A stretch of DNA of 64,000 nt from Pelodera strongyloides. Lineage: Eukaryota; Nematoda; Chromadorea; Rhabditida; Rhabditidae. The stretch spans positions 62,001 to 126,000 of the forward strand of contig JAANDG010000372.1 of the NCBI GenBank assembly GCA_036852015.1, written 5' to 3'. The notes under the pieces are model-generated. The model was not told the origin of the DNA. It was given only the letters and a program-made list of their open reading frames with translations, and did no database searches. Position numbers and translations under genes: made by a program. Of this stretch, positions 33,901 through 45,900 are shown one piece after another. Position 1 is the first letter of the stretch; each line of letters begins with the position of its first letter.

Positions 33901-36900
33901 ACATTTCACGTCCTTGCCACTAGTAGTTGTTCCTTTCTTTATCGTCAATATTTTGTTGTAAGGTGGTCACAGCGAACGACACGGTTGCACATTTTCTTGC
34001 ATATCGAGTTCTAAGATTTTTTGGAGAGGTTGAGCCTATTTTTTTTTGGGGAGGTTGAGCTGGGGAGGTAAGGAGGTTGAGCCGATTTTGTTTTTTTGGG
34101 GAGGTTGAGCTGGGGAGGTAAAGAAGTTGAGCCGATTTTGTTTTTGGGTAGGTTGAGTTGGGGAGGTAAGGAGGTTGAGCTGACGCTTGACGCTATAAGC
34201 TGACTTTGATCCTCTGTTTCAGGTGCCATCAACACTGCGATCCCAGCTATCATAATGCTTTCCCTGCAACGCCTCGCACAGCCGTTTGAGGGATTGAGCG
34301 AGCTGAAGCCCATGATTATACTGGTATGGTGCCGACGTGTTTTTTTGTTATTTATTAGGGGGATTTACTTACGTTTTGTTGGTAGCAGAGAGAGAGAAAG
34401 CTATCCACGATGTATTTTCTGAAACTAGAATCACAATGTTTATCAGTTCAGTTTCGTTTATCAGTTCAGTTTCGTATGTTGTTAATGCACACGGTCCCTT
34501 GTTAGTATGATGGTGTCCTTACCGCACCAACATCTTAGGGTACCTTTTGGTTTACGAGCTAACAGCAACTACCCCGAGAACTTTCTACTTTGTTCCTACC
34601 ACTCGTTGATCCAATAAACATTTATTAACTAGTGGCCCTCTTCGTAAAGCCACTAGTGTGTCCGGTGAATTAATGATAATAAAATCCCGCTCACAAGCAG
34701 ATCGCACTCGAATCAAAAAAAAATTCGGCCGTTTATACTGTACTCACGTGCATAATCGGCTTATTGTTAGTGGGGTAGATGCGGTCCAGAAGTATCAATG
34801 GCCCTCATTGAATAGTGCTTTTCATTTGTTGTTGAAACATATCGGTTTCGGTCTCGGAATGTGTCCATAATAAATGAATAAAAGTGGGGTACTGTTATTT
34901 TTTTTTATTTTTTTTTTTTTTTGGGGGGGCGTGGTCAAGTGGCAAGGCCCTTGCTCACCACGCCACCGGTCACTGGTTCGATCCCGGGCCGGAACCCCCT
35001 CACCCCACCAAAGGTGTAAAAGTTGGTAGCTGGGTAAAACCAGCGGAGATAAATCGACTTCCCGAGCAGATTGGCCACCGGGAAGTTTAAATGGCCAGTA
35101 TGTCCAGCCTCTGAGCTGGACCCCGGTGCACCGTTTCCGCGGATTCGGTTGATATAACCCGGTTCACTTTATCTTTTATCTTTTACTGTTATTTTTTATG
35201 AGCTAACCTTTTTGACCTTTAAGTCAGGTTTAGAATGGTTAAAATAAACGGGTAGAGACCTTTTTAAACAAACAAGCCAATGCAATTATTTTATTAAATT
35301 AGTCCTCCACCACAAGTATTCAGTTTCTTATTGTTGTTAATTTAGTAATTAACAAATATTATTTACTACGAATGTAATAATCCTAATTAAATAATACTAA
35401 TTACATTTAGGTGCTCGTCGCCGCCGTCTACACAAACTGTGATCTTGCCACAGCGACTATTCGTCAAGTGGCTCCCAACCACCCCAATCCTCTTGATTAC
35501 CTGGCTGAGGAACTGGTAAGACTTGTTTTAATTGCTTGTAATTAGTTTAGAATCGCATTTATTAGCTAGAAGGCGTAGTTTTTAACAAAATGTTTATGAG
35601 TACATTTTTCAACACGGAAATATGGTTATTGAGTAGCAGAGTACTCAAAATTCTGAAAGGGGTAGGGGGTACGTTTTTTCTCTTCAGTTGTATGGTAAGT
35701 CGCAGCTTCTAAGTGAGTAGTTTGTCTTTGCTCGGTTTACTTTATCAAATTTTGTTATGATATGATGTGACTAGTATATCTCTACGCGGTATATACGCAC
35801 TGATTTTGCAGGTGAATCTGAACCCCAAATGGGAGGGTGTTCACGACCGTAAGATGGCTGTGCTCGCTTGGTGCCGACTCTTGCAATTGCCTGCCGATCA
35901 ACGACCTTCAATTATCGCTTACCAACCCACTAAGGTGAGGAACCATTTACAGTATAAGAAGAGAAGAGTCATAGCTTACGTTGATCATCTACTCATCTCA
36001 TCTGTTTACTCATCTGTTTTGTCCATAGAACTTCACTTATGATTGAGAGTAACTCTCGCCTATTCCTGTAAATCTACAATGTTTTTATTTGGTGCTTTCA
36101 TTTTAGTCAGACTTGCATAGTCATTGTGGTATTGCCGTGACAAAACTTGTCCGACATTTTATGTTCGTAATAAGTGTTATGTTATGTGTATTTATTTTAC
36201 GATGACAATGAGTATTTTGCGCATTCGATTTTTTTTCACAAGTGAACTCTTAGTACCGTATGACGATGTGACTTGTCGTTAAAGATAAAGATAAAGTGAA
36301 CCGGGCTATATCAACCGAATCCGCGGAAACGGTGCACCGGGGTCCAGCTCAGAGGCTGGGCATACTGGCCATTTAAACTTCCCGGTGGCCAATCTGCTCG
36401 GGAAGTCGATTTATCTCCGCTGGTTTTACCCAGCTACCAACTTTTACACCTTTGGTGGGGTGAGGGGGTTCCGACTTGTCGTTGTTGGAGACTAACATCC
36501 ATCTTGTAGACTAGAATAGTGTATCTTTCTAGGTGATCGAGTGCTGCGTTTCCGTGTTCGAAGGCCTGGAGAAGGCGATGAAGGCCCAAGCAGACAATAA
36601 CCGCTTTGACGACGACGATAGTGAGGAAGATGATTCTGGTGAGTCTGAATCTAAATTGGACGTGCTCCTTTATACGTGGGGGCGGGGCGGGTTCAATACA
36701 TCCTGAAAGCGAATTCAAGATTACTGTCAAAGCGGTGATGATGTTAGGTTTTAGGCTAGTTTCATCATTGGAGGTAGGAACTACAGTTTCACTTTTAGCT
36801 TACAGTAGTATAATGTACTGGAAATTTAACAGTGCAGACGAACCGACCAGCTTGCCATTGATTAAAACGATGTTTCTTCGGTTATTCGGTTTGGTGGGAT

Positions 36901-38782
36901 ATATAGTTTAGTAAGCATATACTTAGGTAACCTTTGACCTGGTTACATTTGCTGCTTATTTTTTTCATGTATTATCTAGACGATGAAGCCAACCTGACAC
37001 CCGGCAAGAAGAAGGACAAGCAACGCGAGCACAACAAGAACAGGGACATGGACGACGATCTGGGAGACTCGGAGGACGAGATTGATGAGGTAGTCTTACT
37101 GGCTTGTTTCTTTTCATTACATGTGAAGTTTTTGTTCATACCTAAAAGAATGACTGTATAAATTGTACTCTCACATGCATGCGTGTTTATCTACGTTTCG
37201 TGTACCGAGTTTTGAGTAAATAAATAATAAAGAGTCTAATAAACAGCTTAAACGTTTAAATAAGTCGAATAAACAGCTTAAACATTTAAATATCCAGGGC
37301 ACCCTTGAGTACCTGGAGTCGCTGGCCAAGGAGCACAAGAAGGCGGCGGACAGTGATGAGGACGACGATAGTGACACTGATGATGAGTCGGAGTTTGTCG
37401 ATGAGACGGAGACTGAGGTGGGTGGTTTTTTTTTTCATTTCACAATAGGGCGGAGTTTAAAGGGACGGGCCCATCAAAATAAACCCATATTTTGCATGTT
37501 TTTATAATTTGTATAAAGGGGGTTTATTATAATATATGTACACTAAATTTCGGCTAGAGTTTATCCCGCTGAAATTTTTCGGTGTCGATAAACTCAAAAG
37601 TATACCGTAGAAGACCAACAATTGCACCCTTATTTCCTTACCGCGTGTCCCGGGGGAATGTGGCTATATGGACAGATGGTCTCCCGGGTCCCAATCAGAG
37701 CGAGGTATCCTCGGGAGACGCGGTAAGGAAATAAGGGTGCAATTGTTGGTCTTCTACGGTATACTTTTGAGTTTATCGACACCGAAAAATTTCAGCGGGA
37801 TAAAGTCTAGCCGTAACTTAATGTACATATATTATAATAAACCCCCTTTATACAAATTATAAAAACATGCAAAATATAGGTTTATTTTGATGGGCCCGTC
37901 CCTTTAAAAGTTTGCCGCCTTTTTCCAGCTTGCTAAACAAATAAGGAATGATTTGCATATAGTTTATTGACACACACGTTGAAGCATGCATGGTCAAAGA
38001 ATACTTTAGGAGAAAATGCTTCGCAACAGTTCCTAGCTAATAAGCTAATTATAAGGGTTTAGGTGTTCACAACTCCGCTCGACGATTCCGATGCCCCGGA
38101 TGTGTTTGTTCAGTTCAAGAAGACTATGGAAGGTTAGAGATTTCTGATTCTAAGATGCGTTTGGACAGAATTTCAGGCCTAGCAGTTCTGAGGCCATATT
38201 CACTACTCAATTCCCCGTGGGGAATTCCCGTCTTTTTCTCTGCGTGTCTCGCATTAGAATGCTATTTTCTGTCCCCAGGGAATATTTCCCCGAGGGAATC
38301 GGAGTGGTGAATATGGCCTCTGTTCAATTGATCAAAATGATTCTTATCAAACTGATCTTTGTGCTTTGTGCATCTACGGTATGTTGATGTTGTATAAATT
38401 TTTCTTTGCAGCTTTCGAACAGCAAGAGCCACAGTTGTTCCAGCAAATGGTTGGAACGCTAGACCAGAAGGGACAACAGTCGCTGCAGAAGCTTATCACT
38501 GTAAGTTTGACATATGAACTTATTTGTTGAAAAACCAGGATCGTGAGGACGGAAAGCAGTCTAACTTTTATTCTCTCACTCTCTGAAGTTTATTATCAGT
38601 GGTCTTTTTAATAAAAAGGACAGATACTTTGGTATATTTAATAAATTGTGGGATTGTGATAAAAAAAATTTCAGACCTGCGCACAGCACGCACAACTGGA
38701 AGAATCGAAACAGGTTGAGAAACAGGGCGGATACGACTTTAGCGAGGCTCACGTACCTTCGGCTTTCAACTTTTCCCAATAG
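21949..38782 (+). CDS. IPO7: Importin-7/8 family nuclear import receptor
   Basis: Ran-dependent karyopherin-beta that carries proteins such as ribosomal proteins and histone H1 into the nucleus. Thirty-two exons join in phase to 1061 residues: 21949-22032, 22203-22316, 22540-22661, 23009-23167, 23521-23677, 24110-24175, 24520-24641, 27038-27155, 27609-27710, 28146-28245, 28646-28752, 29257-29307, 29641-29744, 29966-30044, 30465-30573, 30751-30821, 31060-31149, 31329-31430, 31731-31815, 32250-32295, 32998-33083, 33342-33448, 33606-33678, 34223-34323, 35411-35515, 35812-35934, 36533-36638, 36980-37089, 37298-37417, 38063-38132, 38412-38500 and 38675-38782. The family's N-terminal RHAAVIYLKNTIVKYW is followed by HEAT-like helices, including KPHMLEVVKQVLFPLMCHSD, KVESALAIQYLL and HDRKMAVLAWCRL. 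A long acidic region (DDDDSEEDDSDDE) comes next, and the ending EKQGGYDFSEAHVPSAFNF matches the IPO7/8 C-terminus. One gene probably stands for both vertebrate paralogues. Confidence 0.95.
25138..26501 (-). other. Exon-like coding segments inside the intron 7 insertion
   Basis: Read on the minus strand, 26425-26501 has an acceptor, a donor and one open frame (YDEYKVPASINGDNNEKWMM). It joins in phase to 25942-26023 (LRLDPLDSDVECRVSTPM). Two further splice-bounded open segments lie at about 25449-25558 (NDVLHLIVGKQDPVDQFAM) and from 25138 to about 25181. I could not chain these last two in frame with the first pair, and no start codon or known domain was found. This could be a gene carried by the element, a decayed transposase or a broken nested gene. 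Confidence 0.35.
25775..25835 (+). repeat. Second copy of the tRNA-repeat tail
   Basis: TTCGTTGCGTTCACAC, then AAACAAAAAAGTAAACTCTT and CTCCTTTATACAATAAGA, closely match the tail at 20288-20352. No tRNA-like head is visible, so this is a truncated copy. Confidence 0.75.
28463..28499. repeat. Solitary family C end
   Basis: CCGTGTGTTGGTGAATACGG followed by GCCTC is a right end only, in importin intron 10. Confidence 0.65.
31844..32009. repeat. Foldback element in importin intron 19
   Basis: CAGAGTGTATTGTCAGAGCT on the left is mirrored by AGCTCTGATAATACACTCTG on the right. The arms continue through a T-rich/A-rich stretch and AACAGTGTT. Confidence 0.85.
32510..32967. repeat. Long TTAAAGGGA foldback (458 bp)
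   Basis: The arms exceed 140 bases: left TTAAAGGGAGAGGCGCACGA, right TCGTGGGCCTGTCCCTTTAA. Inside, AACTCGCAGGGTTATTCC pairs with GGAATAACTCTGCGAGTT and GGCCAGGTACCGTAGTCAG with CTGACTACGGTACCTGGCC. It ends 30 bases before importin exon 21. Confidence 0.92.
34014..34190 (+). repeat. Minisatellite of GGGGAGGTTGAGCTGGGGAGGTAAGGA type
   Basis: About three units of 55-60 bases in importin intron 23, with GGGGAGGTTGAGCTGGGGAG recurring and T-rich spacers. The open minus-strand frame here is repeat-encoded. Confidence 0.85.
34890..35199 (+). repeat. SINE family S, full-length copy with target-site duplication
   Basis: The tRNA-like head has an A-box-like GTGGTCAAGTGG and a B-box GGTTCGATCCC at about 34975-34985. 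The body includes GCGGATTCGGTTGATATAAC and the tail TTTATCTTTTATCTTTT. TACTGTTATTTTTT stands on both sides, at about 34890 and 35184, as expected for a target-site duplication. It lies in importin intron 24. Confidence 0.88.
36270..36483 (-). repeat. SINE family S, antisense 5'-truncated copy with target-site duplication
   Basis: The body 36281-36472 is nearly the reverse complement of the 34906 copy but stops within CCCCACC-GGGGG-type sequence, so the tRNA head is missing. GACTTGTCGTT flanks it exactly, at 36270-36280 and 36473-36483. A 5' truncation with a target duplication is the mark of LINE-driven retroposition. Confidence 0.93.
37456..37909. repeat. Near-perfect long foldback (454 bp)
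   Basis: Arms of about 200 bases from TTAAAGGGACGGGCCCATCA to TGATGGGCCCGTCCCTTTAA surround a loop of about 50 bases near 37655-37705. Mismatches in the arms are few, so the insertion looks recent. It lies in importin intron 29. Confidence 0.95.
38190..38321. repeat. Foldback family D, well-preserved copy
   Basis: GAGGCCATATTCACTACTC to GTGGTGAATATGGCCTC, with the CCCCGTGGGGAATT and TTCCCCGAGGGAATCGG motifs. It lies in importin intron 30. Confidence 0.9.
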
Positions 38783-39921
38783 TACCGTATTGTTAGTTTG
38801 TCTTTACGGCTGACCTTGTTTGAAGTTTGTAGTCTATGTCTAACCGATTTTGCTCTACCAATTTCCTCCTTTGCTAACAGTCTCTTCAACTCTTCGACAT
38901 GAAACTTTTGTGTGGTGCGGCGCTTTTGTGGTGGTCTACATCTCGCCGCACTCAATATTTTTCACCAAGCCAGACCAGCGCCCGGTTTTTGCCGCGCGCC
39001 AGCCAAGTTTCATCAGTGTTTGTTCTTTGCTCGTCCCCTCACGGTGAACGAGCCTAGTCAATTGTTGTTGATTTTTTTTAAGATTTACATACTAACCCAA
39101 TTTTTTCCATCATGTAGCTGCTTCCTAAAATTTCACTAATTAGAGTTCGCCTAGTTTTTACATTATGAAAATTATTTAAAAAAAATAGTTATGCCCCTTT
39201 TTCTGATCGAGAAACACTCAACGAATTTGAATTATGGAGAAATGTTCTATTGGAAAATGTTGGGCTGTTGTTATATGTTAATTGCTCCTTGTTAGAGAGA
39301 CCGCCTTTTTTCAAGCGGAAATACGCGGTTACTGTTAGAGTTATGTTTGAGTTTATATTGATTTATCAGTGTTTTTTTCTTCTTACTATTGTTACGTGGG
39401 GAATTAAATAGATTGTTTATTAACCAGTCCTTCTTGTCCCACCGCTTGAGCCTTCGTCGTTTATTTTGCAACTTTTAATTCAGCCTGTTACGTTGCATAT
39501 TTTTGGATTTTACCCCTTCCCTTACTAATGTCTCATATAAAGCTTTGTTTTTGGATGTTGTTATCTCATGGTCGAACATTTCCCTAGACCTACATAATTT
39601 AAAAATACAAAAACAATTAACACTTTCATTCTCTTGCAAATTGATCAAGAGAACAGAGTCGACAAAATAAATAATGTACACAACTAACAACAAATTCGTC
39701 TACACCTTGAGAACATTAGTGAGACCACAAACCAAAAAAAAAGAAGTGTAGGTATCATATTTGCATAGTATCTATTCAATTAATATGAATTCGTAGAAAC
39801 TCAAGAGAAATCTTAAAATATATATCGCCGGCATGAACATAAACTTGTTAATTAGATTTTCATATTCAAAATAAAAGGTGATAAAACAAATATATTATCT
39901 TTAAAATCCGATGTGAACTTT
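38783..39921. other. Convergent spacer between importin and SF3A1 stops
   Basis: Should hold both 3'UTRs. A GC-rich stretch occurs at 38915-39050. I see no conserved gene. Confidence 0.6.
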
Positions 39922-42900
39922 TTACTTTCTGCCTCCTCTCTCCTTCTTCTGTAGGATAACAAAAGCATGTTGTCCCATATTGTAAAATGCAAATGTTGAC
40001 GCGTCTTTGAGGAAGAAACCCTGAAAACAAAAAGACGTTTAGGTCGAAAATTCGAACAAATATTTTTACCGCCACACCTCTCATTTTTTCTCTCTTGTTC
40101 CTAAACGTTCCAAAGCAACCCCAACTCACATCAAATGTCAATTTCTGTTTGTTGGCTGGCATTTGGTACCTCTCTTGAATCTGCTGCTTCAAACTCGACA
40201 CCTGAAACGAATGGACTTGTATTGTAATTTGTAAGGCTTGATAAGAATTTGTAAGGCTTGCTAATATAAGGCTTGATAAGAGTGTACAATGATAACCCTA
40301 TGACATAAAATTTATTCAATAAACATCCTGTTCGTTACTCCGCACTAGTATAGGTACTTATTTATCATGGGTAATATAAATAGTAGCCTATTCACTTACC
40401 ATGGCCGCAACATCCTTAAAAAGGCAAAATCTAAGGTGGTTTGGGTACAAAACAGGAATCAATAACCAACCATTCCACCAGATTGGACCTCAAACGCCAC
40501 AATGCTGCCGTCCATTTGTAGTTCGGGTGCTTGCGGTAACTGGACACGAACCTCGAGCTTTGATGGCACCTAAAACACAGACATCCATTATTCTTACTTT
40601 GAAAGTCACAGAAATCTTGAACACTCGAACCTCGAACTTCTAAGCTCACAATCAGAGTCAAACCCCAAACAGTCAGCGACCATACTACAAAATATAAAAC
40701 ACAAATGGCAATAAGTTTTCGGTTTGGTATCTCTGACTATATGACAGCACTTCTTATTACTTGAGTATTGACAGTTATAAATATAGGTGACGAGAAGAAA
40801 TAATACAATAATACTCATAAAGAATAATACAATAATACTCATTCTATAAATAATATACCATACAAAAGAAAATGGCGACAATTAATAAAGTAAAATAGAA
40901 AAGCACCTTCTGCAGCCAATCTGCTTCCGGTTCCAGGTCGTCTTCAGTCCTCTGCTTCTTCGCTGGAGGTTGCTCTTCCATCGGAGGACGTCTGGAGAAT
41001 ATTTGGTATTAAAGGATACAAATAATAGTTAATACATAGGCGCACACCCCCGCACACGCTCACACACACACACACTCACACATATACACACACCCGCTCC
41101 TATACTTGGCACATTCATGTAAACCAAAAACAACACCATCTTACCTATCCGCAGCACTTGGTTGTTGCGGCACTTGCATCATTGATGTTGGGAGCACGTT
41201 TACAACGGGCACCATTGGTACAGCAATCTAAAATAGAAGGATGGATATCTTCCTACACATAGACGGCGTATAAATACTTCAGGGTAGAAATCAACCAGTG
41301 GGTCAACGTATATCGGTTTGTAGATAGTAACGCGGTCGGCACTCGGCACTGTATCAAATTACATAAATGTAAAAATTCCCTAATTCCCTACAACTGCTGC
41401 AGAAGACAACTAACATTAACACTCGGGTGATGAATCTTTGTGGGTAGGACCCGCTCAGGTACTTTCTAAATCTCTTGTTTGTTTAATAACTATTATTCAA
41501 GCTGAAACAAACTCCCTACCTGTGGTATCTGGATATTCTGCAGTGGTGGATGCAACACCATAGCCGGGTTGAAGGCACCACTTGGAATCGAAACGGGCGG
41601 GGGCAGGCCACCAGGCGGGAGGATAATCGGCTGTGGTGCTCGTGGTACTCCCTGCGGCATTGGCGGCATCGGGGGAGGAGCGCCACGGGGAGGCTAAACA
41701 ACTTTGCTATCAATACATTAAACATCCAATTTACGTGCCCATACCATAACAGCGCTCGAAGAGGGCTAAGCACGGGGTTGGCATGACTTGCAGGATACCA
41801 TCTATCATCTTTTGAAATTTGAAAGCGAAATACCGGCCGGTTTTTGAAACGCATCGTGCACAACTGAATTCTTACGTAGTTATGTTAATTTGCTCGATTT
41901 TTTTATTCGAATTTATGTTCATTTGCATGCATAAGATTCTAGTGTACTCAACGTGTTTCAAAAACCGACTGGTAACACTCTGCCTCTCAATACGCGTTGT
42001 AATTGTTTCAAATTTGCCAAATTATTTGCGTGAGCTTGAAAATCCAATAAACATATTTCTACTACAGACACATGCAGCGCAATGAGCACTATCGAGAAGT
42101 GACCGACACAGACACCGAGTGTAAGAAACAAAGTTAACCCTTATACACAGCCAATTCAAAAAATAGTCTGCGAACAAAAACTACAAACTACAAACATACC
42201 GGTGGCTGGTGTTGATTCGGTTTCTGCGCACCAATCTTTTCCTTCTCTGGGTCGGGGGCGAATCCGTGCTGCTTGTGAAGCTCCTTGATTTGCTGGTCGA
42301 GAGTCACCTGAGGAAAACGAATTGCAAACAAAAACAACAAATAATAATAAATAAACTCACCAAAGTCTCGTTACCAGAACAGAACCCTCAACCCTACTTA
42401 TTTACTCAAACATAACAAGACAACCTCAAAGCAACAGAAAATTACATTCAAATAGCATAGACATCGTTATGCAAACGTCACATACATTTCAAATTGCAAC
42501 TACTACAAAAGAACCAAAAAGTCTGGTACATGAAAAAAGGAAATAAAGTAAATACTAAGGCAAAACCCGCACCTTCGACTGTGCGGCCCTGGTTGCGGCC
42601 TCCATCGTTTCCGCAGTTCCGTCCCAAATCTACAACAAAATTATTAATAAATAATCAATTCTGAAACGAAATACAAATCCCGTCAAACATCCCACAGAAC
42701 ACGCGGATAAGCTAGACACTGCATATGATAGGAAACCCTTCGTGACGTGACAAATATGGGACTTGCAGTCATAACTATTAATTTATTCTATTAATTTCAT
42801 AGGTCCGATGACAGTATCTGCTTCCCCCCCACCTTCTTTGGGATTACAGCCTTAAAGTTTAATTACCAATAGTTTACCTCACCCCACCCTACCTTACCTT

Positions 42901-45900
42901 ACATGACCTTACGCATAAGGTGCCTAAGGTAAGGTACTTTAGGCGAAAGAATATCAATAATTGTCCTCACCCCATCCTTCATAGGTCTGATGGGAGTATC
43001 CGCTTCTCCCAGCTTCTTTCCGATTACTGTCTGCTTGGCGCCCTCTTCACCAACACCGAAAATATCGGTACGACGGTCGGCGAACCTGAACACAAGATAT
43101 CAATCAATAAATCTTAACTACTTTAACGCGAACCTTAACACAAGATATCAATCAATAAAACTTAACGACCTTAACGCGAGCCTTAACACAAGTCACAATA
43201 TCAATAAATTAAAACGCGAACCCTAACACAAGTCCAAGTTATCCCTCAATAAGTCTCGCCAATTTAAAAATGACAAACAAATTCACTTATGGTTAGTGAA
43301 TATCATTACAGTGATGCTAATCAAATCATAAATATATCTCAATCAGCGTTATAACCAATTCAGTTCTCGATATTGATAAACCCTGCGCTTGACCACCCAG
43401 GCCACCATTTGCAAACTTAACATGTTACACGGAATTCATATAATCATACGACATAACGAAGAATTGCTGGGGATATCTCTTTTACTAGTAATGTTTAACA
43501 TAAGCGAAATCGTTTAAAAATGCGCTAGGTTAAAAAGACAACTCTAGGTGAAGCTCAGGGAAATCCGTAACATAATAGACCAATTTTCAAGAACAAAAAA
43601 AAATCGACATACTTTCCAAGATTCCTCGAAATATCTGTGCCTGGCGCATAAACCTGTTCCTCGTTGGCCGATTGAGCCAACTTCGCCTCTCTGTCCTCCT
43701 TGTACTGAGAGTCCACTGTATTGTATCTGAAAATAAAAAGTTTAAAAAAAAGTTAGGCCCATCATTCACAGGTAACCAAAATTTGCTTGGGTCCCGTGGA
43801 CGAATTAAAGGGGGAATGTCAACCAGATTTTGCGTATTGGGCTCAAAAAAGCTCACGTTTTGAAGGTAAGTTTAGTGAAAACAATTTGTTTAGATACCAA
43901 CAAAATAATAGCCTTTCCTGCAGTACCGTCTGAGAAAGGACACACAAATTTTTTTGTATGACTTAACATAGCTACAGTGGCAATGCCATCCTGTCCAATA
44001 AACAAGCAAAATGAAATTGCATAGTTCTCTTAATAGAAGCGCACAACGTCTTCGCCCAAAAAAGGCTACCTACCCGTTTAAAAACAAGAAGTCGTAAACT
44101 TAAACCAACTAACCTAACATGTTCTGCCAGTTTACTCTTCGGAATTCTTTCTCCAGTAAGCGGTGACACCAGCCAATCATCGGCGGCGTTTTGCACTGGC
44201 TGACGATCTAGAAAAACAGTAGTTAAACACCAGTGAGGAAACTTGGTCGGTGGGCGGCGCGTACCAGGTCCACGTTTCGTGGGCCGCGCACCCCCCGTGC
44301 GTTCCTCGCCCGTGTCTGGCACATTGGTCTGTGAAAGGCTGCAACACTGTAAACAGAACACCTCAATTGCCAAAAACCTACAAATACTCTTATATGTGAA
44401 GGTAGCGAAGTAAAACTGTAAAACTGACATGTCGGTACTCAATAAATAATCTTTTTACAATTCAAGAGCGAGTACATCAAGATCAAAAGGGCACTATATT
44501 AAATTTATGAGAGTTAAAGTCGTATTGTACCTACTTTGGAAAATTTTCATATAGTACGCATATCCTATGCAAATTTATAGCCCGTCAAATTTAGAGCCCG
44601 TCCGGCAAGCTCCCGGCACCAAATTTACATAGGATACATAGGATCTGCGTATCCTATGCAAAATTCAAAAAGTAGGTACAATACTGATGTAGATATTCAA
44701 GTTATATGAGAAAGCATAAATCTAAAGATAACCCACTCTTCTTGGGATCGTAGTCGTCTCTGACAATAAAGTTCGACTGCTTGGAGCCGCCAGTAATCGA
44801 GGGTTGGAGGTCGACCTCGGGAGGCCGGGCCGTAGACGGAGGAGGAATCGCATCCACACCACCTGCCGATTCTCCTACCTAAATTAGAGGGAATAGGGAA
44901 TTAATTAATTATCCACGGTTGAGATATACCCGTAACCGGAGTTTCCCCCGTCTAACAATAAGGTACGTTGATTACGCAGGAATTACCCGGGCTTAGGGAA
45001 GTTTAAGGCATGTTTTATCCTTATTTGACCAGCTAATGACAAAATGCCCATGATTACCTATGGGACCCAATTCTCTGCTGTGCTGTTAACTGGGCTAACC
45101 TTCCCTTACCACCTTATCTATCACTGGTCTCACCTCATTATCAATCTCCTGCTCCTCCTCCGACTCACTCTCCTCCATGTCCATGGCGGCGTCTTGGGTG
45201 GCCTTTTCCTGCTCCTTGCGCGCTTCCAGGAGGATCCTAGCGCCAACGTCCTGAGGGGTGCAGAGACTTGGTAGGTTGGCTGCAATATCAATCGTTATGT
45301 TATTAGTAACTACAACTACATACTTTCCTGCCAATTAGCCGCTATTCCTGGTATCACGTCCCAATTGCTAGTGCTTGAGATGTAAATCATGGTGCCCAAG
45401 TTGTTTAGAACAAATTTTGCTCAGGAGATTTAATGTAGTACGCAAAACTTGAAGACTTGCAGGAGATTTAGCGGCAACCTCACTGGATGATTTAGTTATG
45501 AAAAGTAGCTATCACCTATTAACCCAATTTTATAAAATTCAAAATCTACCCAAGTCGGCGGCACTGAAGTCCACAGTCTGTACAACCACAAAGTCGTGCC
45601 AGTCCACTTGGGCGTAGGCGACACGCTCCTTTTCCATCTCGGCCTCCTCTTTCTCCTGAAACACTATGGTTAGGCAGCAAACAAAACAGATACCTTATCT
45701 TACCCGTAGATACTGTACGCTAGAGGTCCAACTAATGCAAGGTGAGGTAAGGTACAGACAGCGCTCAACAATATTATAATTACGCATTTGCCTTTTCTTA
45801 CCTCATACAAAGCTCATACTCATCTAAGTCAAGGTAGTCGAGTAGCAAGGTTCCGTGAGTCTAACTGATACTTAGGGTTGTTCATAGATCCAATAGTTAA

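Noticed and set aside
34011..34313. Open frame on the minus strand with SLPPQLNLPKK repeats
   Set aside because: It reads through the minisatellite at 34014-34190 and the complement of importin exon 24.
38749..38955. Open frame on the minus strand rich in lysine and arginine
   Set aside because: It lies antisense over the last importin exon and its 3' flank, with no acceptor near its start and no recognised motif. Coding on the plus strand explains its start-to-stop openness in part.
42890..42942. Telomere-like TTAGGC sequence within an ACCTTACC/GGTAAGGT inverted repeat
   Set aside because: Only a single TTAGGC unit is present, with no tandem array, so it is not an interstitial telomere.
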